In this document: in pieces, positions 43,298 to 53,131 of the stretch
Layout: the number at the start of each line of letters is the position of its first letter
Numbering within the stretch: position 1 is the stretch's first letter
Assembly (NCBI RefSeq): GCF_047238105.1
Contig: NZ_JBDFMD010000001.1
Location: 682,001-746,000 of the forward strand
Reading direction: 5' to 3'
DNA: 64,000 nucleotides
Source of the DNA: Paenibacillus_D sp047238105
GTDB taxonomy: Bacteria; Bacillota; Bacilli; Paenibacillales; Paenibacillaceae
Made by a program: the position numbers and the translations under genes
The notes under the pieces: model-generated
What the model saw: only the letters and a program-made list of their open reading frames with translations
What the model was told of the DNA's origin: nothing
Databases searched by the model: none

Positions 43298-43891
43298 TCA
43301 CGGAGATTCCCTTTGTTCCCTGAGCGCCCCCCCGCAGCCGTCATGGAAGAGCCGGACCGCAAAGGCGATCCGCCGCTGGAGATCGGCATCCGTGAACGTC
43401 TTGGCCGTCAGGATATCCATCTTGAATACCTCCAGGATGCCGATAAACGATGCCCCATGCAGATGCGGTTCTTCGATGCCGGCCGCTTCCAGCATCGAAG
43501 CTATGATCGACATATAGTTTCGCCGGAAAGCATGCATCATCTCCATCAGCGCTTGGTCGCTGTTGGGAGCCTGGAAGAACAGCCGCGGGTAGTTCTTCAC
43601 GCCAAAATAATAGGATAGGTGATGCGAAGCAACGGCATGCAGCTGCTCCTGGAGACTATTATCCGGTTGCAGCATCCGCTGCAGCTGGCTGAGGAACCGG
43701 TCATGATCCCGCTTCGTCATCGCGGTGAACAGCTCCTCCTTGCTGGAGAAATAAAGGTAAAGCGTTCCTTTGGCAATACCTGCCTCATCAGCAATCTCAG
43801 ACATCTTCGTCTCATAAAACCCTTTGGTGCCAAAAAGCCTGTAGGCAGCATCCAGGATGATCGTCCACTTCTCGCCCGGTGCGGCGCTCAC
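43298..43891 (-). CDS. TetR-family repressor of the adjacent RND exporter
   Basis: 197 aa from GTG 43891 (GGAGG 8 nt upstream). The N-terminal helix-turn-helix is typical TetR (ILDAAYRLFGTKGFYETKMSE, IAKGTLYLYFSSKEELF). The ligand domain is hydrophobic (YMSIIASMLEAAGIEE). It lies 27 nt downstream of the RND exporter gene on the same strand. A palindrome overlapping that operon's transcription start is a ready operator, so autoregulated repression of efflux is likely. Confidence 0.9.
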   Translation of the reverse strand: MSAAPGEKWTIILDAAYRLFGTKGFYETKMSEIADEAGIAKGTLYLYFSSKEELFTAMTKRDHDRFLSQLQRMLQPDNSLQEQLHAVASHHLSYYFGVKNYPRLFFQAPNSDQALMEMMHAFRRNYMSIIASMLEAAGIEEPHLHGASFIGILEVFKMDILTAKTFTDADLQRRIAFAVRLFHDGCGGALREQRESP

Positions 43892-43918
43892 ATCCAACCC
43901 CTCCTTGCTATTGGTACA

Positions 43919-46900
43919 TTACCGGAGTGCAGTCCGGGCATTTTGTTCACGTCGGTGCTGCCTGTGGAAGGCCAGCTCGTAGACGACAGGCAGGAATACA
44001 ACCGTGAGCAGTGTCGATGTCGTCAGACCTCCGACGACGACAACCGCCAGGCCTCTCGAGATCAGTCCGCCTTCCGGTGTGGAGAATACGAGCGGCAGCA
44101 GAGCTGCGATCGTCGCAATCGCCGTCATCAGGATCGGCCGCAGCCTGGTCTTGCCCGATTCGATCAAGGCATCGCGGATCGTCATGCCTGCACGGCGGTT
44201 ATGATTGATCCGGTCGACAAGCACGATCGCATTGGTGACGACGATACCGATCAGCATCAATAGACCGATCATCGCGCTCATCGATAATGGCTCTCCGGCG
44301 ATCACCAGTCCCAGCAGCGCGCCGATCGGGACGAACAGCAGCGATGTCATGATGATGAACGGCACGCGAGCCTGGCCGAAGAAGATCAGCATCGTCAGAT
44401 AGACAAGACCGACAGCAATCAGCATCGCGATCCCGATATCGATGAAGGTTTGAACCGTCTCGTCACTGCCGCCTCCGGATTCGAGCGATACGCCCTCCGG
44501 CAAATCCAGCGCCCGGACCCTCTCGGTGACGTCGCTGGAAACCGCGCGCACATCGTTGCCCACCACTTCCGCGGATACTCTAGCATATACACGCTCATCG
44601 AGCTTTTGAATCGACGTATAGACTTCTGTCTGTTCGATCGTTGCTACTTCCTCCAACGCCACCGGCCCGGCTGCGCCAACCAGCATGATCGATGCCAATT
44701 CTCCCCTGCCCTGAAGCGGCTCATCATATGCCAGCCGCAGCTCTCTCGAGTAGCCGTCAAGCATCAGCGTACCGGCTTCCACCGGTCCCGTACGGTCGGA
44801 TACGAGGCCGAGTACCATATAGGGAGAAAGGCCATATGCTTTCATTTTAGCATGATCCAGCTGAACAGACCACTGCTGCTGCTTCTCCTGCATATTATTA
44901 GAGACGTTCTTCAGATCGCCGCGCTCCAGCATCAGAGCTTCGACCATGGCCGAAGCTTCCTCCAGCTTGCTCAGATCATCGGAGAACAGATCGATATCGA
45001 CGTTGTTGTTGCTAGGCGGGCCGCCTGTCGACTGTTCCTGGATGGAGAAGCGGGCGGCGGGGGCAGCCCTGTCCAGGATACCCTGAAACGATGACTCAAG
45101 ACGGGCGATCTCTGTAACGGTATCCATCCCTTCGGCCAATTCGATGAAATACACTGCCCGATTGGGCAGCGAGGAGCCTGTAGCAAAATCGAAGCTGCCG
45201 ATCGAGACGAACCGCTTGGCATACCTCTCCTGCTCCTGCTCCAGCTGCTGCTCCAGCAGCAGCGAGATCTCGCTTGTCTTCTCCAGTGTCGTCGAAGGCG
45301 GAAGCTCGACTGTAGCCGAGAGAATCTTCTGCTTCTCATTAGGCAGGAAGACGAAGCCTACATTGCTAAGCTGATACAGCACGCCGGAGCCGACGAGGAG
45401 CAGCAGCGCCGATACCATGACGATCGCTTTGCGGCGCAAGCTGAAACGGATAACCGCCAAGTACCAGTCAACATAGAATGGATCCTTCGTCTCCTCATGA
45501 AGCTTGACGAACGATACCCTTGCCAGCACGGGTACGATTGTGATCGACACGATAAGCGAGGCCAGCAGAGCAACAACCACCGTGAGGGCGAACGGCAGGA
45601 AAAACGCGCCAGTGATGCCTCCCACCAGGCCAAGCGGCAAAAAGACGACTACCGTCGTGATGGTCGATGACAGGATCGCGCTCATCATCTCCCGCGTGCC
45701 CTCCTTGGTCAGCTCGGTGCGATCCTTTGCAGGTTCAAGCTTCATTTTCCGGTATATATTCTCTATGACAATGATGCTGTCGTCTACGACACGTCCGACT
45801 GCTACAGTCATGCCGGCAAGGCTCATCACGTTGAGGGTAAGTCCCCACCATTTGACAAAGATCGCAGCGATGAGGAGCGATAGTGGAATCGAAAGGACGG
45901 CGATAAACGTCGCTCTGAAATTGCGCAGGAAGACCAGCACAACGATCGCAGCGAACAACGCGCCGAACAAGCCTTTGGATACCAGCTCGCTGATCGAGCT
46001 CTTGATCGCTTCGGCCTGATCGAAGATCATGACGTAAGATATCCGATCCTCATATTTGTCGAGCACTTCAATGACGCTATCCGCCACTTCGACGGTGTTG
46101 GCATTTTGCTTCTTGTTGATGAGCAGCGCCATGCTATCTGTCAAATTGTAGCGGGCGAGTTCATTGCGAGTCTCGATAGGGGCGATCTCTGCGACCTCTG
46201 CCAGCGCGACAGGCACTCCGGTTACTGGAGACTGGATCGTCAACGCCTCAAGCTCGCTAAGCGTCGTCAGCTTCTGCTCGATATGGATCGGCACGACGAC
46301 GGCCTCTTCGGTCATGGCTCCCGCCGGAAACGAGAAGAAGGCTCCTTCGATGTTTTCCTGGATCGTCTGCAGTGTGATGCCTGCCTGGACGGCCTGCTCC
46401 TTATCCACTGTAATCTGCAGATAGGTCTGCGAGACGGCAGACAGCGCAGCCGAGTTGACGCCGCTCAGTTGCTCCAGCTCAGGCTGCAGCACATCACTCA
46501 CCCATTGCTCGACATCGTCTCCTCCGTTGGCAAACAATGCCAGATTGACGACGGGCACGGAGCTAAAGGAAAAGCGGCTGACCGTCGGCGCACTTACCTC
46601 TGGAGGCAGTGAAGCGCCGGAGATCCGGTCGTTCACACTTTGGGTAACACTGTCCATATCCGTGCCGATCGGAAAGGATAGCTGCAGCCGCGCCACACTT
46701 TCCAGCGATTGGCTGGTTAAGCTGCCGAGCCCTTCTATCCCCTTGAGCTGTTCCTCGAGTACGGAAGTGACGTTGCCGTCAACGTCCACTGCGGATGCGC
46801 CAGGGTAGACCGCCGTTACGGTGAGCTGTGGAAACTCGATATCCGGCAGCAGATCCGACTTCAGCGTAAGGAAGCTGTAGACGCCCCCGCCGATCAGCAG

Positions 46901-46960
46901 TGCGGCGATGATGATGATGGCCACCGCATTTTTCAGACTGAATCTGGTCAAAAATGACAT
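43919..46960 (-). CDS. RND-family efflux transporter (SwrC/AcrB type)
   Basis: 1013 aa. Typical RND layout: span 1 at about 10-30, a large outer loop, spans 2-6 around 330-530, a second loop and spans 8-12 to the end. Motifs such as GATVDVD-like DVDGNVTSVLEEQL, the transmembrane acidic region AGMTVAVGRVVDDSIIVIENIYR and GIVVTNAIVLVDRINH are intact. It resembles Bacillus SwrC, which exports surfactin and detergents. No membrane fusion gene adjoins. ATG 46960 is selected from GGGAGG 7 nt upstream. A TetR gene follows 27 nt after. Confidence 0.93.
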   Translation of the reverse strand: MSFLTRFSLKNAVAIIIIAALLIGGGVYSFLTLKSDLLPDIEFPQLTVTAVYPGASAVDVDGNVTSVLEEQLKGIEGLGSLTSQSLESVARLQLSFPIGTDMDSVTQSVNDRISGASLPPEVSAPTVSRFSFSSVPVVNLALFANGGDDVEQWVSDVLQPELEQLSGVNSAALSAVSQTYLQITVDKEQAVQAGITLQTIQENIEGAFFSFPAGAMTEEAVVVPIHIEQKLTTLSELEALTIQSPVTGVPVALAEVAEIAPIETRNELARYNLTDSMALLINKKQNANTVEVADSVIEVLDKYEDRISYVMIFDQAEAIKSSISELVSKGLFGALFAAIVVLVFLRNFRATFIAVLSIPLSLLIAAIFVKWWGLTLNVMSLAGMTVAVGRVVDDSIIVIENIYRKMKLEPAKDRTELTKEGTREMMSAILSSTITTVVVFLPLGLVGGITGAFFLPFALTVVVALLASLIVSITIVPVLARVSFVKLHEETKDPFYVDWYLAVIRFSLRRKAIVMVSALLLLVGSGVLYQLSNVGFVFLPNEKQKILSATVELPPSTTLEKTSEISLLLEQQLEQEQERYAKRFVSIGSFDFATGSSLPNRAVYFIELAEGMDTVTEIARLESSFQGILDRAAPAARFSIQEQSTGGPPSNNNVDIDLFSDDLSKLEEASAMVEALMLERGDLKNVSNNMQEKQQQWSVQLDHAKMKAYGLSPYMVLGLVSDRTGPVEAGTLMLDGYSRELRLAYDEPLQGRGELASIMLVGAAGPVALEEVATIEQTEVYTSIQKLDERVYARVSAEVVGNDVRAVSSDVTERVRALDLPEGVSLESGGGSDETVQTFIDIGIAMLIAVGLVYLTMLIFFGQARVPFIIMTSLLFVPIGALLGLVIAGEPLSMSAMIGLLMLIGIVVTNAIVLVDRINHNRRAGMTIRDALIESGKTRLRPILMTAIATIAALLPLVFSTPEGGLISRGLAVVVVGGLTTSTLLTVVFLPVVYELAFHRQHRREQNARTALR

Positions 46961-47017
46961 GCTCATTCCTCCCGTTGTCTATGTATAAGAACATATTCCT
47001 AATTAACAGCATCCTCC

Positions 47018-47035
47018 TGACTGACTGGTTAGTCA
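47018..47035. promoter_or_regulatory. candidate TetR operator of the RND operon
   Basis: TGACTGACTGGTTAGTCA is an imperfect palindrome lying just downstream of the -10 element, so a bound repressor would cover the transcription start. Confidence 0.6.
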
Positions 47036-47040
47036 TTGCA

Positions 47041-47070
47041 AGTATAGATCCATTGTATAACCTTTGTCAA
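47041..47070 (-). promoter_or_regulatory. sigma-A promoter of the RND-TetR operon
   Basis: Consensus -35 TTGACA (47070-47065), an 18 nt spacer and TATACT (47046-47041) on the minus strand. Confidence 0.8.
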
Positions 47071-47091
47071 GCGTTATGAATTCCACATGCC

Positions 47092-47123
47092 AAAAAGCCA
47101 ATCCGGCTGCTCTCAGATTGGCT
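47092..47123 (-). terminator. terminator of the DUF92 gene
   Basis: AGCCAATC and GATTGGCT form a stem, followed on the minus strand by TTTTT. Confidence 0.85.
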
Positions 47124-47133
47124 CTTCGTCTGT

Positions 47134-48015
47134 CTATTGTAGCCACCAGAGCCCCAGCAGCGCTGCCAACAGGCCCGCCGCAGCCGACGCCAGCAGATTG
47201 ACTCTGTCGTTGGTCAACCATCGCAAGCCACGGATCCGCTCGGCCGGATTGCCGCAATGCTCGGCGCGTTCCGTCTCGGTCCCGCATGCCGGGCAACGGA
47301 ACATCACTTGCCAGACGGCCCCCAGCCATGAATCTGCGAACGCCCCTGCCAGTCCGGCCACAGCGGCGATGACAGCCAGTACTGCAGCATCAGACCATGC
47401 CAGCGTACCGGCAGCATCCCCGCCAGGAGAGCTGGGGGCCAGGGCTCCCAGGGCGGCTGCAGTAAGACCGATCACCGCCGCACCCGCCAAGGCGGCTGCG
47501 CTGCCGAGCGGTGTCACGCCGCCGCTGGTGCCTGTGCTGACCGGGCGGCCGCCCACCAAGGCTCTGGGGGCGGTACGGCTGAGCGCGCCGATCTCCGTCG
47601 CCCACGTATCGGCGTTGGCAGATGCCATCACGCCGGCAAAAGCATACAACCAGAGCGGATCCGGCCAGGCTGCATGACCAAGGCAGAGCAGCAGGCCCAG
47701 CCCGCCATTGGCCCACACTTGACCTGCGTCGCGCCGGCCGCTTTTGGCATAGCGGGCTTCAGCTTGCTGCTTGGCCCGGTGCCGGCGCTTCCAGCGGGAC
47801 CAGAAGGTGGAAGTGATGAAGAAGACGATCAGACAGCCGAACCATACCGGCCCGCCAAACGTCACATATGCCGTGCCCATCACTGCCGCAGACCAGGCGC
47901 CTGATAGCGACAGCGAATCGCGCCGATAAGCGTACCAAGTTATCGCAGCGCTTCCGGCTGCCCCGAGCAGCAGCCGTATCCACCACCACTCTGTAAGATC
48001 AACCCACCACTGCAT
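47134..48015 (-). CDS. DUF92-family membrane protein
   Basis: 293 aa with six or seven spans. The DUF92/TMEM19 signature is visible in ASANADTWATEIGALSRTAPR and GTSGGVTPLGSAAALAGA. Plant and archaeal relatives include phytol/prenol-kinase-like CTP-dependent enzymes (VTE6 type), but the bacterial function is not proved. A cytosolic loop has a CPACGTETERAEHCG segment that could bind zinc. AAGGGGG precedes the ATG. Divergent from the HD-GYP gene. Confidence 0.85.
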   Translation of the reverse strand: MQWWVDLTEWWWIRLLLGAAGSAAITWYAYRRDSLSLSGAWSAAVMGTAYVTFGGPVWFGCLIVFFITSTFWSRWKRRHRAKQQAEARYAKSGRRDAGQVWANGGLGLLLCLGHAAWPDPLWLYAFAGVMASANADTWATEIGALSRTAPRALVGGRPVSTGTSGGVTPLGSAAALAGAAVIGLTAAALGALAPSSPGGDAAGTLAWSDAAVLAVIAAVAGLAGAFADSWLGAVWQVMFRCPACGTETERAEHCGNPAERIRGLRWLTNDRVNLLASAAAGLLAALLGLWWLQ

Positions 48016-48152
48016 CTTGATCCCCCTTGCCCATAAATTTGCTTGCCGTTGCTAAGATTCGGCAGGATTCGAGCTGTTCACGTCGAATAGTGCGGTATTA
48101 CTCATCTCCTTCTATAAATCATCGTCCAATCTTGTAAAAAGGAGTGTATCCT

Positions 48153-49301
48153 TTGCGCCAACCTGTTTCCCTCCAGCACTCATCGGCAGGCTCTCCTGAC
48201 GAACTGCCGCCCGCCCAGATTCTTCGCATTATCTTTGACTATACAGCCCAAATCGCCAATGAGCGAAATCTCCAGCGCGTGCTTAGTCTCATGGCCGACA
48301 TGGGTCGGCGGATGATCCTCTCCGACCGCTGCGCCGTCTGGCTGATCGATCATCAGAAGCAGGAGCTCTTCACCACTGTCGCCCACGGCAGCGAAGAGAT
48401 CCGGGTCCCGATCGGCTCCGGATTCGTCGGGCACTCCATCGCAACCGGCGAATCTCTTCTGATCGAAGATGCTGCAGCGGACGATCGGCACAACGCGGAC
48501 AATGACCAGAGAAGCCATTATGTCACCCGAACTGTCATCACGGTGCCCTTCGTAGGCAATGACGGCAACATCCTGGGTGCTTATCAGGCGGTGAACAAAC
48601 GATCGTCAGATGCGGTGTTTACGACCCGAGATCTGGAATACCTGACCCTGGCCGCCTCCTATGCCGGCAAATCGCTCGAATCGGTCATTTTGCATGAAGA
48701 GATCGTCGCCACACAGCGGGAGATTATTTTAGCGATGGGAGAAATCGGCGAAAGCCGATCCCGAGAGACCGGCAATCATGTCAAACGGGTTGCCGAGTAC
48801 TCCTATCTGCTGGCCCTTGGTCTGGGGCTCTCACGCGAGCAGGCCGAGCTGCTCAAGATGGCCTCGCCCATGCACGATATCGGCAAGGTAGCAATCCCCG
48901 ACAGCATCCTGCACAAGAGCGGAAAGCTTACGGCAGAAGAATATGATCAGATGAAGGAGCATACGGTTATCGGCTATAATCTCCTGAACAAGTCCGGCCG
49001 CCGGCTGCTCCGCTATGCAGCCCGGATCGCCTATGAGCATCATGAGCGTTGGGATGGTGCCGGGTATCCCCGAGGGCTCCGGGGAGAGACGATCGACTTG
49101 TTCGCCCGGATCACTGCTGTCGCCGATGTGTTCGACGCGCTCGGCAGCGAACGTGTCTACAAGCCTGCCTGGGAGCTGGGGCGAATCCTTGAGCTGATGC
49201 GGGAGGAGCGCGGCCGCCACTTTGATCCGCGGATTGTCGACGTATTACTGGAGCAGCTGCCCGCGCTCCTCTCGGTGCGCCAGCAGTATAGCGACTGCTA
49301 G
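48153..49301 (+). CDS. GAF/HD-GYP-domain phosphodiesterase
   Basis: 382 aa. A GAF domain (about 25-190; RCAVWLIDHQKQELFTTVAHG, VPFVGNDGNILGAYQAVNK) is followed by an HD-GYP domain (about 200-370) with HDIGK and HHERWDGAGYPRGL, the metal-binding and GYP motifs. Such proteins hydrolyse cyclic di-GMP or related dinucleotides under control of the GAF sensor. TTG 48153 is used because AAAAAGGAG lies at normal distance; an earlier in-frame GTG overlaps that site. Convergent with the glycerophosphodiesterase gene. Confidence 0.92.
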   Translation: MRQPVSLQHSSAGSPDELPPAQILRIIFDYTAQIANERNLQRVLSLMADMGRRMILSDRCAVWLIDHQKQELFTTVAHGSEEIRVPIGSGFVGHSIATGESLLIEDAAADDRHNADNDQRSHYVTRTVITVPFVGNDGNILGAYQAVNKRSSDAVFTTRDLEYLTLAASYAGKSLESVILHEEIVATQREIILAMGEIGESRSRETGNHVKRVAEYSYLLALGLGLSREQAELLKMASPMHDIGKVAIPDSILHKSGKLTAEEYDQMKEHTVIGYNLLNKSGRRLLRYAARIAYEHHERWDGAGYPRGLRGETIDLFARITAVADVFDALGSERVYKPAWELGRILELMREERGRHFDPRIVDVLLEQLPALLSVRQQYSDC

Positions 49302-49325
49302 GATGGTGTTACTTATCCCGTCCTC

Positions 49326-50075
49326 TCATGAGCGCCGCAAGCCGGTGCCCTGTCCGATCGCCCGCTCCCACCGGTCAGGATAATTGGTGCAGATCATCAC
49401 AGTCCTGTCGATCGCAGCGAGCTTGCGCATCGCGACAGGATCGTTGACCGTCCATGCCATCACCTGGATCCCGGCTTGCCTGAAGATGGCCATCCGCGCT
49501 GCGGTAATCGACCGGTAGCCGATCGACAGGAAGCTGCAGCCCAGCTGCCGAAGCCTATCCAGCAGTGTGGCAGGGGCGCCGTCGATGATCAGACCCGTGC
49601 CGATCTCCGAGCTGAGGCTGCGTACTCTCCGCAGCGCTGCGTCATCAAATGACGTGATGACCGTATCATGCTGCAGATTCCATTTGTACAGCAGTTCGAC
49701 CACCCGCTCCTCCATTCCCGGATAGCGGCCGCCGTAAGTCTTGAGCTCAACGTTGAGCCTGCAGCGTCCGACGGTTGCTTGGATCACCTCTTCGAGCAGC
49801 GGGATGCGCTCTCCGGAGAATGAACGGCCGAACCACCTCCCGGCGTCCAGCTGCTGCAGCTCAGCAGCCGTTTTATCCCCGACGAAGCCTTTGCTGCCGG
49901 TTGTGCGGTTCAGCTTGTCGTCATGGATGACGACAGGGATCCCGTCTTGGGAGAGCTGGACATCCAGCTCGATCCACTGCAGGGCATCGTATTTCATCGC
50001 GCGCGCGAAGGCCGCCATCGTGTTCTCGGGAGCCTCCCCCGATGCGCCGCGGTGTGCGACACACCAGTTACCCAT
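49326..50075 (-). CDS. glycerophosphodiester phosphodiesterase
   Basis: 249 aa with no signal peptide, so cytosolic. The GDPD motifs are intact: VAHRGASGEAPENT with the catalytic His and Arg, and ELDVQLSQDGIPVVIHDD with metal ligands and a second His. It releases glycerol-3-phosphate from phospholipid head-group diesters. It lies 25 nt downstream of a CapA gene on the same strand, with AAGGAGG before the ATG. Confidence 0.93.
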   Translation of the reverse strand: MGNWCVAHRGASGEAPENTMAAFARAMKYDALQWIELDVQLSQDGIPVVIHDDKLNRTTGSKGFVGDKTAAELQQLDAGRWFGRSFSGERIPLLEEVIQATVGRCRLNVELKTYGGRYPGMEERVVELLYKWNLQHDTVITSFDDAALRRVRSLSSEIGTGLIIDGAPATLLDRLRQLGCSFLSIGYRSITAARMAIFRQAGIQVMAWTVNDPVAMRKLAAIDRTVMICTNYPDRWERAIGQGTGLRRS

Positions 50076-50100
50076 AACGCGTGCCTCCTTCCTCTCTGGC

Positions 50101-51423
50101 CTATTGGGCTATAATATTGCCATCCTTGTCGATGACAGCGTCGTAACAAAGCGCCGAGATCCGCTGCAGCAGCGCCGCCGCATCCGCCCCTGCAAGCGGC
50201 GTCGGCTGAGACTGGACCTGGCGCATCGGATGGAGCTTCAGCCTGCACTCCCCGTCACGCGTGCAGCGGGCATCCAGCACTCCGGTGTCAGCCGTAGCAG
50301 GCGTAGCTGTCATGTTGAAGATAAAGTTGCCCAGACTGTAGGCGATCCATTTGCCTTTATACTGCTCGAATCCTTGCAGCACATGCGGATGGGAGCCGAT
50401 GATCAGATCGGCGCCGGCGTCGATGTACGCACGCGCCATCTCTCGCTGATAATCAAGGGGATGATCGACCCGCTCCTTGCCCCAGTGCACCATCACCATG
50501 ACCAGATCAGCCTGTTCCTTGGCCGCCTTGATCGCTGCTACAGCCCGCGCAGGATCGTAAGTTTCGGCCACACCGGCACGGTTGCGTTCGGCCTTCCACT
50601 CCACGACAGGCACGACCCGGCTGAAGCTGAGATAAGCCACCTTGATGCCGCGCGACTCCAGGATGACCGGAGCAAAGGCTGCGGTATCATTTGCGCCCGC
50701 TCCGACATGCGGAATGCCCGCTTGATCCAGATGGTCCATCGTATCCATCAACCCGACCACACCCATGTCCAGCGTATGGTTATTGGCCAGGCCGACGATG
50801 TCGATGCCGGCCTCTCGCAGGAACGGCAGCGAATCCGGAGAGCCTTTGAATACGTATTGTTTGTCCTCGGCCGGTGTCCCCCGGAGTGTAATCGGATTCT
50901 CCAGATTGCCAGCGCTCAGATCTGCATCCGCCAGATACGACAGCACGTTGGCATACGGATAGTCCCAGCCGTGCTGGCGCATCAGCTTCTCCACAGATCC
51001 GGCCAGCAGGATATCGCCGACGAACGACAGCAGCACTTCCTCCTCGTCTGCCTCGGGCAGCAGCGGCTCCTGATCCTGCGGAATGTCCGGCTCATGAGTG
51101 CCCGCTTCTTCCGGTGAGGCATGGTCCGGCTCTTCCTCAGCCGCATCATCGTCGGGCGCTTCCGTCTTCCCATCTCCCGCATCGGGATCAGACTGATCTC
51201 CACCCGAGCCGGCCGGAGCTTCCATGTCTGGGCCTGGCTCGGGGACTTGAGCGCTCGGGGGATGGGCTCTAGGCTGGATAATGGTGTCGCGATGTTGCCA
51301 GATGAACATGCCGAGCAGCAGCACTAGAACGAACAAGACGCTGTTAAGCAGCAAAAGCTGCCGCAGGCGTTTACGCTTGCGATGTTGTTGGTGTCGGTAT
51401 TGTTCCGAGCGTGAACGAGGCAT
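50101..51423 (-). CDS. CapA-family protein (metallophosphatase-like, anchored)
   Basis: 440 aa. A basic N-terminus, one span (about 25-44) and an acidic Glu/Asp/Pro-rich linker (about 50-130) lead to a CapA-type domain (about 131-420): LLSFVGDILLAGSVE, NLENPITLRG, GLANNHTLDMG and HWGKERVDHP, IIGSHPHVLQG. CapA domains belong to calcineurin-like metallophosphatases and are linked to poly-gamma-glutamate export or anchoring, but no capB/capC genes adjoin. ATG 51423 is supported by AAAAGGAG 11 nt upstream. A glycerophosphodiesterase gene follows. Confidence 0.88.
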   Translation of the reverse strand: MPRSRSEQYRHQQHRKRKRLRQLLLLNSVLFVLVLLLGMFIWQHRDTIIQPRAHPPSAQVPEPGPDMEAPAGSGGDQSDPDAGDGKTEAPDDDAAEEEPDHASPEEAGTHEPDIPQDQEPLLPEADEEEVLLSFVGDILLAGSVEKLMRQHGWDYPYANVLSYLADADLSAGNLENPITLRGTPAEDKQYVFKGSPDSLPFLREAGIDIVGLANNHTLDMGVVGLMDTMDHLDQAGIPHVGAGANDTAAFAPVILESRGIKVAYLSFSRVVPVVEWKAERNRAGVAETYDPARAVAAIKAAKEQADLVMVMVHWGKERVDHPLDYQREMARAYIDAGADLIIGSHPHVLQGFEQYKGKWIAYSLGNFIFNMTATPATADTGVLDARCTRDGECRLKLHPMRQVQSQPTPLAGADAAALLQRISALCYDAVIDKDGNIIAQ

Positions 51424-51554
51424 GGATGAGAGAGCTCCTTTTGAATGACAATTGGCGTTATATGTATCACGGTTTGAACTACACCTATTATAGCAGGATA
51501 AGACCGGTGTTCCTACGCCGATTTTTGCATGGATAATACAAAATAACCCCACAA

Positions 51555-51595
51555 AAAAAGGATATCCCGAAAAGTAAGCGAGCCTACTTTTCGAG
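51555..51595 (-). terminator. terminator of the heme operon
   Basis: CGAAAAGTA pairs with TACTTTTCG and a seven-T tract follows on the minus strand, 16 nt after the hemY stop. Confidence 0.85.
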
Positions 51596-51610
51596 ACACC
51601 CCAAGCTTGA

Positions 51611-53125
51611 TTACACCGACATTTCAGTTGACCTGCTGCTGTCCAGCTCAGCCAGCACTGCCGCCGCCGCTTCCTTGCCCTGCCGGATGCAGTCGGGGAT
51701 GCCGACGCCGTCGAAGGCCATGCCGGTCACCCAGATCCCCGGCAGCCGCTCCGCCAGCCGCTCCCGCAAGCGCGCTATCCGGCTGATATGGCCGACCGGA
51801 TACTGCGGCATCGACCGGCGCAGCCGGGTGATCTCGACGAACTCAGGTTCAACCTCGATGCCCATCAGAGCCAACAGATCGGCCCGTACGCGAGCCGTGA
51901 TCTCTTCATCGGATTCCTCAACGATCGTCTCCTCGCCGGCATGACCGACATAACACCGGATCAGCACTTTATCCTCAGGAGCCGTATGGCTCCACTTTGC
52001 CGAAGTCCAGGTGCAAGCCGTAATCGAATACCCTTCGCTGCGCGGCACCACAAACCCGGAGCCATCCAGCTCCCGGCCGAAGCTTGCCGCATCAAAGCCG
52101 AGCACGATATTGGCCACCGATACGTAGCGCATTTCCTCCAGCTCCGGGACCGGCGCCAGCGGTGCCAGCAGATCGGCACTATGATATGCTGGCACCGTCA
52201 GGATGACGGCATCGGCATCCACCGACTGGCCATCCGACAGATCGATGGCGTAGCGCGGCGATCCAAGACGATCATCGTCCCGCATGCCTCCGCCGTCCTC
52301 TGCCTCGGCCCTCCGGTCACGGATCGCTGCAGCTGCCGTCCCCAACCGGCGGTCGATCGACTGCAACGCGGCGTCGAGACCTTCGATCAAGGTGCTCAAG
52401 CCCCTCTTATAGGAGAGGAAGACGCTGGTCTGGACAGCCGGAGAAGGCTTGTCTTCATGAACCGGCGCCGTCTGTCGGCTGGACTGCATGCCCCGGATCA
52501 GACTGCCATGGGCCAGCTCAACCTGGCGGAACTGCGGGAATGTCGCCTGCAGACTGAGCTGGCGCAGCTCAGCGGCATAGATCCCCGCGAGCAGCGGCTC
52601 GGCGAGCCGCTCCATCACCTCAGTGCCGACCCGCCTCTCCAGGAAGCCGCCGATCGACTCATCGTCGTCGCCGGCCGTCGCGGCGGGCCTGGCAGGCAGC
52701 TCAAGGTCCTTCAGCGCCAGCTGCTTGCCTTCCTCGCTCACCAGCTCCGTCGCCATAAATGCCTCCAGGTCGGTCGGGATGCCGAGGACAAGCCCCCGAG
52801 GCATCGGCAGCAGCCGTCCCTCGCGAACGATAAAGCTCTGTCTGGCATTCTGGTCCGTCAGCTCTCCCTCAAGGCCAAGCTCCCGCGTGAGCTCGATGGC
52901 CGGCAGCTTGCGGGCCAGGAAGGAATCCGGACCCTGCTCGATGACAAAATCGTCCCTGCGCAGCGTCTGGATGAGACCGCCAACATGGTCGTTCGCTTCT
53001 ACCAGCGTAATCCGCACCTTCCTGCCTTGCTCCTCGGCTTGACGGAGCACATAAAAAGCGGAGCTAAGACCGCTGATCCCCCCGCCAACAATGACAATTC
53101 GATCGATACGTTCATTGCTCCGCAT
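51611..53125 (-). CDS. hemY: coproporphyrinogen III oxidase (HemY/CgoX)
   Basis: 504 aa flavoprotein. Rossmann FAD motif IVIVGGGISGLSSAFYVL at the N-terminus, then VEANDHVGGLIQT and IEQGPDSFL, and the C-terminal WVTGMAFDGVGIPDCIRQGKEAA segment. In Gram-positives this enzyme oxidises coproporphyrinogen to coproporphyrin in the coproporphyrin-dependent branch; older names call it protoporphyrinogen oxidase. ATG 53125 is preferred over GTG 53131 because of spacing to AAAGG. Third gene of hemE-hemH-hemY. A Ser/Ala/Pro/Asp-rich insertion lies near residues 225-300. Confidence 0.93.
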   Translation of the reverse strand: MRSNERIDRIVIVGGGISGLSSAFYVLRQAEEQGRKVRITLVEANDHVGGLIQTLRRDDFVIEQGPDSFLARKLPAIELTRELGLEGELTDQNARQSFIVREGRLLPMPRGLVLGIPTDLEAFMATELVSEEGKQLALKDLELPARPAATAGDDDESIGGFLERRVGTEVMERLAEPLLAGIYAAELRQLSLQATFPQFRQVELAHGSLIRGMQSSRQTAPVHEDKPSPAVQTSVFLSYKRGLSTLIEGLDAALQSIDRRLGTAAAAIRDRRAEAEDGGGMRDDDRLGSPRYAIDLSDGQSVDADAVILTVPAYHSADLLAPLAPVPELEEMRYVSVANIVLGFDAASFGRELDGSGFVVPRSEGYSITACTWTSAKWSHTAPEDKVLIRCYVGHAGEETIVEESDEEITARVRADLLALMGIEVEPEFVEITRLRRSMPQYPVGHISRIARLRERLAERLPGIWVTGMAFDGVGIPDCIRQGKEAAAAVLAELDSSRSTEMSV

Positions 53126-53131
53126 ATGCAC

